From contig JAYKKI010000132.1 in assembly GCA_039881145.1 (NCBI GenBank), forward strand, positions 2,890,501 to 2,954,500: a DNA stretch of 64,000 nt, given 5' to 3'. The translations under genes and the position numbers were made by a program. The notes beneath the pieces are model-generated. The model saw only the letters and a program-made list of their open reading frames with translations. It did no database searches and was not told the origin of the DNA. This DNA is from Druceiella hillmani (Eukaryota > Arthropoda > Insecta > Lepidoptera > Hepialidae). Each line of letters starts with the position of its first letter. Positions within the stretch are counted from its first letter, which is position 1. This document shows, piece after piece, positions 1 to 9,985 of this stretch.

Positions 1-391
1 ATCTAAGATAATCGCAAACGTTTTCCTCTAATATTCTAGTCAGATTTAATAATTTTTTTTTGAGATATCATTAGAAAGGGGAAAGTGGTGGTATGCTCTA
101 ATTATGTTTAATTTTTCGGATATTTATTTAAAATATCCAATTAAAATTAGAATAATTATTTTTATATTTCTCATAATAAGCCCTTTCAAATGATATTCCA
201 CATGATACAAACAAAAAGAGAGAAAAAAGTGCCCTTCCCTTAACTTATTTTTAATACCTTTATGAATCGTTTATAGGTAGCTAATGCAAAACACGCGATA
301 TATTAATATATATTACCTTATCAAACTTCAAGTCCCTGTCTCCCAAGGTATTTGGGAAAATTCGCTGTGACAGATAAACTTAAAGACAGTT

Positions 392-447
392 ACACGTGGA
401 TAATCTTATAAGGGTTTCGACACGTGAATAATCTTATAAGGCTTTCG
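392..447. repeat. Tandem repeat, 2 x 28 bp, each copy with a CACGTG E-box
   Basis: Two head-to-tail 28-bp copies (392-419 and 420-447) differ at only two positions. Each opens with ACACGTG and continues into ATAATCTTATAAGG. The near identity suggests a recent local duplication. CACGTG is the canonical bHLH/E-box core, so a regulatory role is possible but unproven. Confidence 0.85.
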
Positions 448-1322
448 TTTATCAGTTCGAGGTACTTAGACAAAAGTGAATCGCCTCTTGAAATTGTAAC
501 TACGAAATAATGACTAGATATTTAAATTATATTTTGATTTCAACCTGACTTTATAACCGTTAAGAAAAATAACTTTTTTTATTCTTATGAGTCCTTCTTG
601 GGTTCAGCCAATAATAACCTCACTATAGAGGAACTAACTGGATATTATTCACAGACAAATGACAAAAGCATCATCCATTCATCGTTATATTGGACAAAAA
701 AACTTAGTGATACCCACAGAGAAGTAACCACAACACCTAGATTTTCTCTGATGTCAGCTTGTATGAGATCATAAAGATGTCTATCATCCCTTTGCAATAG
801 AACTTGGTGTAGTTTTTGTGCAATAAAAAAGAGGGACAAAGTAAAATTAAACATCGCAAACGTAGTAAATCTGTGTATTCTGAGTACTCAAATATAATTT
901 TAAAAATTTGCTTAGTATTATAACAACCGTCATTGCCATAACTTGTACGTTTCAAGTATGGTTTTTAAACATTTTATGTATTTGTAAAATAAACAGATGT
1001 TGAGATGCGTTTCATTGCTGAATTCTTATTATCATCAAAGATCTAACATTTAAAATTTACTTAAAATTGTTTGGTCTGAAAAGCCCGTTCCGATCCAAAT
1101 ATTCATGAAGTTTTGCAAACGTGTTAATTATAAAAGTTAATTAGAAAACAAGATTCGCTATATGATACATATAATGCATATGAAAAATGGGGTTAAATAT
1201 AATAATGATGTGCAGTAAAACTCAAACCTGACCCAAGTTTTAATTATAGTCATAATAATTTTAATCACCGGAAATGATATTATGGTTGACGTTCTTATTA
1301 TCTCCATGGCAATGAGAGTATG

Positions 1323-1374
1323 AGCACGTGTTCAAATTTAAATTATATAAATGGTATTAAGGTTAACACGTGCT
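1323..1374. repeat. Inverted repeat with CACGTG in both arms
   Basis: The arm AGCACGTGTT at 1323-1332 is exactly complementary to AACACGTGCT at 1365-1374, across a 32-nt AT-rich spacer. Both arms contain CACGTG. The arms are too short for a transposon, and a paired binding site or chance are the alternatives. Confidence 0.5.
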
Positions 1375-2049
1375 AAAAATAAATGATTAAGAATGTAATT
1401 TAAAATTTACTATACTCGAAAATTATAATTACATTAAAAAAAAAAGTTAATGTAATTAAAACTAAATTATTTCCTGTATTCTCAGCGTGACCCAGAGTAT
1501 ATTAGCTTAGTGACTATGTATATGAATATAGATTCGTAATCATGGATACGCGTACTGGCTGAATAGTTAGCTGTACCCTTCTTGCGTCATACATATCTCT
1601 CTCCCCTCGCGTACATCGCAAATAGTTGCAGACTTCTAGCGACACACATCAATCTCTATTTTACAGGGACGTGTAGTGAATTACAACGATTACATTTTAT
1701 AACCCAAATGTCTTTGGAATTACTTATCCATACTTATATAATGTAAGCTAAGGAGCTATTTTTGATTTAAAACATTTGATATTTCTATTATTATTAGTAT
1801 TTAGTTCTGTCGTTACTCGTTTTTATTCTCTCACTTGCGCCTTTTGAAATATTAAGTAACGTAAATAAGTACATACTGTTTTGGACATTGTACTTTTATT
1901 AAAAAAATGTAATTATGAGCTCATTTTAATGGAGTCTGAGCAATTGATATTCACAACAAATTGTTTAATCATAAATATTACAAAAAATTGTGTAATATTT
2001 GATCATGATATATTTGATTTTTAGTGCACGCAATTCATATGTGACATGA

Positions 2050-3290
2050 CACTCCTGCCTAGTGCGTAAGTACAAAATATAGAAACCAACATTAAGTCTG
2101 ACTCAAAAACCTTTTGGACGTATGTGAGATACGAATTCTCAGACAGACACCTTCCTGTGACTATGAGGTATGACGAAATTAGATACTCATTTGAGGCAGC
2201 AGCACAAGCTTTCGCTTTTCGGAATATTTCACATCGACGTTTTTGAACAGTGAAACAATACTCGATATTGCAGAAGCGACAGGGGTCGCTAATATCAAAG
2301 TTCCGAAATTTATCTATCACTTTGGAAGATTTATTGGTTAATACCTAATCTCAAATTGGGTTCTTGGTCTGACGTAAAAAATTACAGGTCTGTTACAGTG
2401 TTATCTACATTTGCTAAAGTATATGAAATCGTTTTATATTGTCGCATATATATGATCAAGTTCAATGCCAGCTGACGGACCTTCAGCACGGTTTTTGTCC
2501 TAAGCGGTCTGCCATCGTTAATATTACTAATATTACGAATTATGTTGCTCTAGGAAGTTAGATAGTAGACGGCAGGTAGATGTGGTTTATATTGATTTTA
2601 ATAAGGCGTTTGTCTGAGTCGACAATGCTATTCTTGTAGTAAAATTATTGATAACTGGTACGTCTTCCAAGCTAACTAAATTTACTTTTGGGCTTGAAAA
2701 CAATATGTTCAGTTTAGAAATTTCAAATCAAGACCATACCTTACTCAATATGGAGACAGCACTTTTAGCACTTTTCTATTTCTCATTATGACTAAAGATT
2801 TACCGTTTAATTATCAGCACTTTTCATTGCCTTCTGTTTGCCGATGATTTTAAATTAGTCTGGAGGTAGATAAGCAATTTGAGTGTAAGCAGTTTCAAAG
2901 TGATATCAACTCAGTGTTTTAATGGAGTCTGGGCAATAAGCTACAATTGTTTAAATCATCAAATAATTATGTTAATAATCAATTGAACTTTTATGCTTCA
3001 GCAGTTCCGTGAGAGAATGGAGCTATAGCTTCTTCATTTGCATAGAGCGAGCACGAATATCCTGCAACGTTCATCAGATTTTCAAGCCCTTATATTAATC
3101 AAAGAGAATATTTTTTCTGCTCCAATGACCGTTTTTGGAATATGATTATGGAGTTGCTTCATAGCTTACGTTTGACAATTAGTCAGTTTTAGGTTTAATT
3201 TTAATTGATGTCTGTTTTTCTGTGTTATTAAATTTTAGTCAGGTGTAATGTAATAATTTTTCTGTTTATAAGTAAAAAAAATTTATTACC
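2050..3290 (+). mobile_element. Jockey/CR1-type non-LTR retrotransposon relic (pre-RT and reverse transcriptase)
   Basis: This is a degraded LINE pol fragment on the plus strand, readable only across several frameshifts and stops. In order: a pre-RT segment ending in KTFW (about 2080-2117), matching the usual NPKxFW motif upstream of jockey-type RTs; NYRSVTVLSTFAKVYE (about 2380-2430), an RT motif 1 variant; a QHGF-like segment followed by a Ser-rich stretch (about 2480-2520); VDVVYIDFNKAF (2577-2612), the first catalytic-Asp motif; and LLFADDFKLVW (2831-2863), holding the catalytic ADD. A CKQFQSDIN helix follows at about 2880-2910. The sequence becomes unreadable by about 3100 and an A-rich end lies near 3290. 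The endonuclease and ORF1 are absent, so this is a 5'-truncated dead copy. The clade call within jockey/CR1 is tentative, while RT identity is secure. Confidence 0.85.
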
Positions 3291-3351
3291 AATCAAAAAA
3301 ATCACCGTATCAAAAATATATAGATGCAAATGAAGTTGGCTCGCGATAAAA

Positions 3352-3355
<4 letters not shown>

Positions 3356-3400
<45 letters not shown>

Positions 3401-3435
3401 GTATATATTTACATATATATATATATTTATATATG
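3356..3435. repeat. (TA)n microsatellite
   Basis: About 40 bp of pure TA is followed by interrupted TATT/TATG repeats. It lies 60 bp past the A-rich end of the LINE relic, a common place for microsatellites to arise. Confidence 0.95.
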
Positions 3436-4069
3436 TTTTAAATTGATGTAAATTTACAACGCCTAAAATCCAATTACCGTTCTAAAAATACACAGAAATA
3501 AATGGAAGTGATTTGATTTATTAATGCCTTCATGTGCATCAAAAAATAAAAACTATTGTATTATTCTTACGATAAGTAGTTCCTCTTTATTCATCCCTAT
3601 TGAAGAACATAGAGGACTTATTAAAATTATTTTTGGAAAATCTTTCAGACCTTTTTTCAATCATTCATTCTTGTATTTTTTTATTACGCTTTATTATAAA
3701 TAATAGTTACTTAGAATTCAATGTATTATTATTAATGTTATAAAAAATATAAATTTTTTTTTTGGGTATTTAAATTTTATTCCAAATATTTCATGATTTA
3801 CTAAAAAAATCAAATTATTCGGATTTCCTTCGTAATTTTTAAAATACACTGTAACACATGTATTTCACTTAACCGTTATATTGTACACATATTAAGGATT
3901 TAATAAAATTTATTCACTTATAATGTTTAAAACAAAACTAATTAATGGTAAATGATATCTGCTTTTATTTTGAAAATTTTCTTCCATGGATTAAATACTT
4001 TTTTTTCAATTTGCTTTATGAAAATATGCTTTGTGATAACCCACACATAAGTTGTCGTCGTGGGTTTGG
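3436..4069. other. AT-rich non-coding stretch
   Basis: Only AT-rich sequence with A/T homopolymers up to 9 nt. No coding, repeat or RNA signal was seen. Confidence 0.6.
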
Positions 4070-4215
4070 TTGACAACAAGGCATGAAGTCTATGTGGGCG
4101 TGGCGCATCTCGGTGACCCGGGTTCAATTCCCGGCCGCTCGTCGAGTGGGGATTCACTGGTATTTTAATTGGCTGTACAAGATTACTCTTATAATGCTCT
4201 GTATGTATTCGTTAA
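4070..4215 (+). mobile_element. tRNA-derived SINE, copy 1
   Basis: A GC-rich head contains a tRNA T-arm-like hairpin at 4117-4134: CCGGG, loop TTCAATT, CCCGG. Its core GGTTCAATTCC fits the RNA polymerase III B box (GGTTCRANNCC). The tail runs through CCGCTCGTCGAGTGG and a GGCTGTA(C/A)(A/G)AGATT segment. The same arrangement recurs at 56780-56925, with the shared blocks in the same order, which shows a dispersed family and not a lone tRNA gene. The acceptor and D arms do not fold into a proper tRNA. A GTGGCGCA stretch about 20 bp upstream may be a worn A box. LINE partner and target-site duplication cannot be assigned. Confidence 0.75.
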
Positions 4216-7200
4216 TTACATTAACATAAAATAAATAAAATTAAAAACGGAACCCTTAGAAATCAAAGTCGTAGAAGTTTACGTAATAACATGAAAATTG
4301 GCATAATAAGAAAGCATATTAATCTGCAAATATCTCATTTGCTAATACTTAAAAATATTTACATGACAATTTTACGGGAGAAAATTTTTTATTCGCGAAA
4401 AAAATGTAAAAACTATAGTATGGGGTCCCGCCTGAAAGCGCTAGTTATGTACATAGGTGTTAAAAAATTTTTTTATGCTTTTCGGAAGATGCTTTCGGTC
4501 TTACGAGATTTAATGAAAAATATGCAAACAAATAATTTCGCTCTTCCTTTTCAACATTACTGAACATAAAATAATGAAAGAAAATAATTTTCAGAACTCT
4601 ACGCAAAGGTTGTAGGGAAAATATAACCATTCTATATATCTACAAAGAATCCCTTATCTGAATTGCAAGTAATAGAATTTTGGGTAATTTTGGTTTTTTT
4701 TTATAGGAAGCGAGGTTGAAGACACTCATCTCACCTCATCGGGATCTCATCTATTGTAAATGTATTTCTGCTTTTGTGAAAAATCATGACATTTAATGCA
4801 ACGGTAACGATTGGAGACCTTTTATTCTCTCATAACGATAAGCTTAAAAGCTTCTTTACTTCATAATGAAAAAAAAGCACATTATGTGCATCTAAAAGGA
4901 TACTACGAGAATTGAGCAGAAGAATTTGGCAGCTATGGATAAATCGTGCATGGAAATTTAAAATTACTCTCTATTTTTAAAAGAGCACAGTGACAGAGCA
5001 AAATATCCGTTATTTTTAAATAAATCGGATAGCAGAATCAAGGCGCAACGTTTAGGAAGGAACCCAAAAAATATAAATATATATCGTCAGAACCTATTAT
5101 TATTATTATTTAAAAAAAAATTTACTTTTCTCTTCGTACGTAAAGCTGGGTAATATGAAATAATTTGTGAGGGTTTTAAATAGTATTGCTATTTTTATCT
5201 GCAGCATAATTGAAGTAGGGAGGTATTTTTGTTGGCCCGATATATAGAAAAATGAAGGAAAACCAATTTTTGTTATAAAACTGATCTCTATTGAATTGAC
5301 AGCATAGGTATTGCCACAAAAGGAAATTATAAACTTCTTATAAAACCATGAAAGCAAATTATGAATAAATAATAACTGCCTAAAAATTTATAAGCATACC
5401 TAATGTTACGAGCCTCAAACTTTACGTCTTCTTTCTCATTTAAGCTACTTTCCCGATAACTTAGCAGCTAGAAGCGAAGGTCAAAGTAAAAGATTTCACC
5501 AGAATAAAAAAAATGGAAAGTAAGTACCAAGGCGAGTGGAATTTAAGCACGATGGCTGACTACTACTGGATACTGAAGGTGATATTTCAAATAAGAAATC
5601 AGGTCACACGAGAAATTCGCTCAATAGATGGTGCGACCAAAAAAAGAAAAGATTTCATGACAGTTGGTGATATTTGAAATGCTTATTTGAATGTAAGAAA
5701 TCCACGTAAAAAATACAGGTGCAAATAATTTTTTTAATTATTATTTTCGTCCCCCAATTTATGGATAATTTTCACAGTTCTTTTTTTAGAAAAATTCTGA
5801 TGCGGTGGAAAATAATGTTCATATCTGTAATTAAGAGATCCCAAAACCTCGTATTTAGCTACAAAATTCGAAAAACGAAAAAATATTTGCAGACAAATAG
5901 GTATCATAATGTTTGAGTTATCCGTGGAAATTTGGAAAAATAATATATGAATTAAAAAAACAATTCAAATAAACAAGATAATTTCACTTCAAATAATCGA
6001 CGGAACCCTGGATCTGGGAATCCACTAGCACTTGGCCGGTGTTTGTAATGATTGTTGATTTTATTCATTCACTCCCTAAGAGCATCTTTTGAGTTTTTTT
6101 ATTTCTTTTTCAGTTGATAAAGTAAAATATATACGCAAAAAGGAACTTGAAATATTAAGGGGTTCTGTAACAAAGCACATTGCACCATATATCCATGTCG
6201 TGTGGATTTTGTATAATATAAACTGGTTTTTTGTTTGGAAGTTTCAATATGAAAAGTCTGTAAGTAAGACTAACATCCTTATTCCTTTGTTTGTATTTTT
6301 ATCCATTTATCTGTCTATCTCTTATGTTTTATTAAGAGTAAGTGCTAGATTTCACAGCAATATATAAATAGGCACATATGTTCCCCGATATGATTGATTA
6401 TCAAAATGTATAAATAGCATTTTGGCAAGGATTCCTGAGTACAAGATATAATGAACATTTTATATAATTAAGCTTAAATATATGGTAATTTGGAGCTAAT
6501 AATACAAATTAGGATAATATTTTTTTCCTGATAAAATAAGCTAATACTGTTCCTGTAAGTTAATGGAAACTATTAGTTTAGCACGTCGGATTTAATTTGT
6601 TTAATCCCTTGAATTGTTTAAATATGATGTTTTTGAGTAATTTAATGAAAATAAAAGAATATAGCTTTTAAGTTGTTTCTATTTTTAACACTCTTGTTCA
6701 ATTATGCTAGTAAAACCAATTCAATAATAATGTAAATGGATATGTATATTGAACTTAAACTCAAAAAAAAAATATCTACTTTTTAGGATGCGGAATCAAT
6801 TATATATTATTTCGTTTTGTTCCTCTTTGTTCTTGATGTGTATGGAATCTTTAAAATGTATACTTTAAATGATAGAAAATTAATTTACCCGTAAAATTAT
6901 TAACAGAAATATTGTAAACAAATTGAGTTAAATTTATACAAACAATGAACTAGACAACTTTTCACTCGATACAAACTCAAAGATTTATGCCATTAGCATA
7001 AATGTTTGCTGACATTATTAAAACATTTCCTGCCAACACTTTATCCTGTAGTATGTCAACAAGCGTTTGTATTTTCCATTGAACCGCTATGTAATATTAA
7101 CGAAGTTAATTTTCTAAACTCGTTTCGAACTTTGATTTCATAGTACACTTTCTGCTTACTTCCATTAACGAAATAATTCAAAATTGAAATTATTTCATTG

Positions 7201-8050
7201 AAACCTACCATGGTATTTATTTTAAGAACGTTTTGACAGCATTGAATGTTCAGAGACCTTTGAATTTTGATAGAGATTAATTATAAGGTGAAACAATAAG
7301 CAAAAAGATTCCAAGTTACTGAACTAAAATCATTTAAATATGCTGTGAGAATTCGTAATCATTATAAAAATACTCGTCATTGCCTTTGCCTTCCCTTGTT
7401 TGAATTTAAATTTGTTAAGATTAAAAGTATATTATATTAATCTTTATATTATAAGCTGTATGTTGACTTTAATTTCAAAAAGATAAAAAAATTAAATATT
7501 TGAGATGTTCTACGTCTACGTAGATCGAACCTATTTTGCATTTATTATATTAATTAGGATGATCATTCTACATTCCAATTTTAACGTTTATCGTAATGTA
7601 AAATAATTTTGTATAACATGGTTAAGTTATATTTCCATACTTTTTAAAAAATCTTATATATTTATATATCGATTCATTCATAATGGATGCGCGTAAAAGC
7701 GCCTAAAATGTTTTTTTACAGAATTTGCGTATTTTACATTAACCGACTGACCGGTGCTAAGTAGTCGGCCGGCAACTGCCGATTTTTATTGAAGAAGATT
7801 GATAGCTGATTTTTCTTCGACGAATATCCCAAAAGTTTTCGCAGTCCACTAAATACCTCGCATCATCGTCAGCATATGTAATAATTTTTCTGTTAGTGGG
7901 TCTTCACTCTTAACGTTTCAATCTGTAAGTCGGCCAGAGGCGCTCATATTTTTGTTATGGAATTTGTGCGTTAAAGTGATGATATTTAACAATTCTATTT
8001 TCTCCAATTGTTATCGGTCTTCTGCGTTACGCGCAAAGGTTTTGGAAATT
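4216..8050. other. AT-rich non-coding stretch
   Basis: Several frames of 65-92 codons are open here (for example 4291-4563 and 6089-6367 on +), but they are Lys/Asn/Ile/Phe-rich with no family resemblance, as expected from AT-rich DNA. A moderately GC-richer patch at 7735-7990 carries three GTCGGCC or CGGCC motifs without a frame. A short (ATT)n lies at 5095-5110. Nothing else was seen. Confidence 0.55.
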
Positions 8051-8262
8051 ATATACAGATCAGTATTAACTATTACGCGTATTAAGTATTATTTAATAGT
8101 CACTGTAATTGCTATAATATAATACACGTATTAATTGTTATATAATAATCATTGTAATTGCTATAATAAAATACACGTATTAATTAATATATAATAATCA
8201 CTGTAATTGCTATAATATAATACACGTATGAATATTATATAATAATCACTGTAATTGCTAAC
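8051..8262. repeat. 49-bp tandem repeat, about 4 copies
   Basis: Full copies lie at 8101-8149, 8150-8198 and 8199-8246 (49, 49 and 48 bp). A diverged partial copy precedes them from about 8051 and a truncated copy follows at 8247-8262. The consensus begins CACTGTAATTGCTATAATA, continues with AATACACGTATTAAT and ends in an AT-rich segment. The copies differ by only a few substitutions, so the expansion is fairly recent. Confidence 0.9.
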
Positions 8263-8447
8263 GGACTTTTTCTTTTCATCGGCATCGATTAAAGATCGAA
8301 TTATTCCAATCGATATTAATATTTTTTAAATCGACGTTGTTTTCGTGTGATTGAAATATGAGTTAAAATAGCCACGAATGTGAGTTACCGTAGCGATCTA
8401 CATTTTGTGTGGCGTGAAATATTGATTTATCTATTGATGTATCTAAT

Positions 8448-8449
<2 letters not shown>

Positions 8450-8499
<50 letters not shown>
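8450..8499. repeat. (TA)n microsatellite
   Basis: Uninterrupted TA dinucleotide repeat of about 50 bp. Confidence 0.97.
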
Positions 8500-8501
<2 letters not shown>

Positions 8502-9654
8502 CAAACCTATAGTTACGAGAGCAATCTCTTAAAGCCAACCATAATATCAGTCCAGCCCCATTCGACGAACGGCCGGTGATCGACCCCATCCCCAAAGGCT
8601 TGTGATCAACCCAATACACAACGGCGACGACGAATTACCTTGTTCATATTTACAAAGAACTGTGTATAACAATTTACAATAAATTCATCATTGGAAAATC
8701 AATATTTGTATAAAATAATAAAGCTACGTACATAACATTAAGTAGTATTTGCTAGGGAAAATCATAAAGTACTTTTAACATTCTGGTATTATTTGGATTT
8801 ATGTGTTTTCGTGAAATATGTTCGGTGGTGGATTAGCAATGGTTAATAAATTATGAATTCATAACAAACACCCTTTCATAATAAAAATCAAATTAAAATT
8901 GGGGTGAATTGTCTTTTCAGTACGATTAACATAAAATAGGTCGTTAATAAATCATTACAGTAAGATATTTGTGCAATAATAAATATTATTATATTAGGTA
9001 ATGGTGAAACAACTGTGCCACTGAATCGTGTGTTTACAAGTCGAACTTCATCATGCGAAAAAATTTATACAATTCAATTAGATATTTCATGACCATAGTA
9101 TGGTCAAACTTCGTTTTTCTATATTTTATAATTTCCTCCAAGCCATATAGTTATTCCTTTAATTTTTCTTTCACTGAATTATTCGAAAAATTATTCAAAA
9201 ACATGAACTTTATTGGAAATTTGAAATAAATTTTTGCTCCGCGTATATCTAATATCGAGAATGACATTTTGTAAGCATGTACGTTTAAACTTCTATGACT
9301 TTTGAGGGATTTATTTATGCGTTACTTACAAACTTCAAATTTGGATTATATCGGATGTCGAGGGTACACAATACTTGCACATAACTTTAAAAAGCATGAA
9401 ATTTTTAAAATGTACTTCATCTGGGTAGCATGTAATTGTTAAATGTACTACACTGGTTAAGCGCTCAGGTGAATTAATTTTTAATATTTCATACTCTTTA
9501 AATTTGAAGCGGGTACAAAGGCGTGTACTTATTATCATGTGTAGAATACGATATAAACGAGTAGATGTTCAAGTAGCGAATATTAACTTAAATTTGGTAG
9601 TTTAGACCTGTTGAGTATAGATAATAGATAATAGAATATAGATAATTGACACAC
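8500..9654. other. Non-coding stretch with one GC-richer patch
   Basis: Positions 8535-8640 are C-rich on the plus strand and hold two similar phrases, GTGATCGACCCC and GTGATCAACCC, about 35 bp apart. An AATAAA lies at about 8680. This could be the 3' end of an old retroelement, but no coding motif supports that. The rest (8700-9654) is plain AT-rich sequence. Confidence 0.4.
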
Positions 9655-9985
9655 AACTTGAGACATAGCATTGCGACAGAGTCGGACGATCGCTGAGCTA
9701 GAGAGCGTAAACCCCGGAAGCCTCGCGCCCCGCACCACGGGTTGAATAAAACGACCCTCATTGATGGCACGTTTCACAATTCGCTGTCGACCATCGCAAG
9801 ATGCAGAGAAAGAGGTCGTGCCGCGCTGTGTGATATTTCCGTCACCGGTTTGCGATATGCGGGCCGCAGACTTTCCACTTTGCCGCTGAAGGTGCTATGA
9901 AGGGTGATGGTTCCACTGTTAGACCCGAGGAGTTGCAATACGCGCGCTACAACCATTGCTTACCGCATGCTGGCTATTATTTGAT
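9655..9985. other. CpG-rich islet of unknown origin
   Basis: A sharply bounded segment of about 330 bp has far more G+C and many CpGs (GCGCGC, GCGGC and GTCGACC motifs) than the DNA on either side. Open frames overlap on both strands: a 60-codon minus-strand frame (9774-9956), minus-strand frames continuing to about 9583, and a 41-codon plus-strand frame beginning near 9761. None resembles a family I know, and GC-rich DNA opens frames by chance because stops are AT-rich. A minus-strand GCG|GTAAGC near 9962 could be a splice donor but is weak. Options are an exon or 5' UTR exon, a regulatory CpG island, or an inserted element from a GC-richer source. Confidence 0.4.

Larger units (their letters stand above)
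1..2049. other. AT-rich non-coding stretch
   Basis: No frame holds a convincing coding segment. Besides the 28-bp tandem repeat and the CACGTG inverted repeat listed separately, it holds homopolymer T/A runs and one modestly GC-richer patch near 1480-1680. A pyrimidine run ending in CAG at about 1660 looks like a splice acceptor, but only about ten codons stay open after it, so no exon is called. Confidence 0.6.

Noticed and set aside
2021..2320. 99-codon minus-strand frame
   Set aside because: It is antisense to the pre-RT part of the LINE relic, whose plus-strand motifs explain the openness.
4117..4134. tRNA gene at the T-arm-like hairpin
   Set aside because: Only the T arm and B box are convincing, there is no acceptor or D-arm folding, and the segment recurs as a dispersed repeat at 56.8 kb.
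3942..4157. 71-codon minus-strand frame with an Arg/Pro/His-rich start
   Set aside because: The GC-rich part is the antisense of the SINE head.
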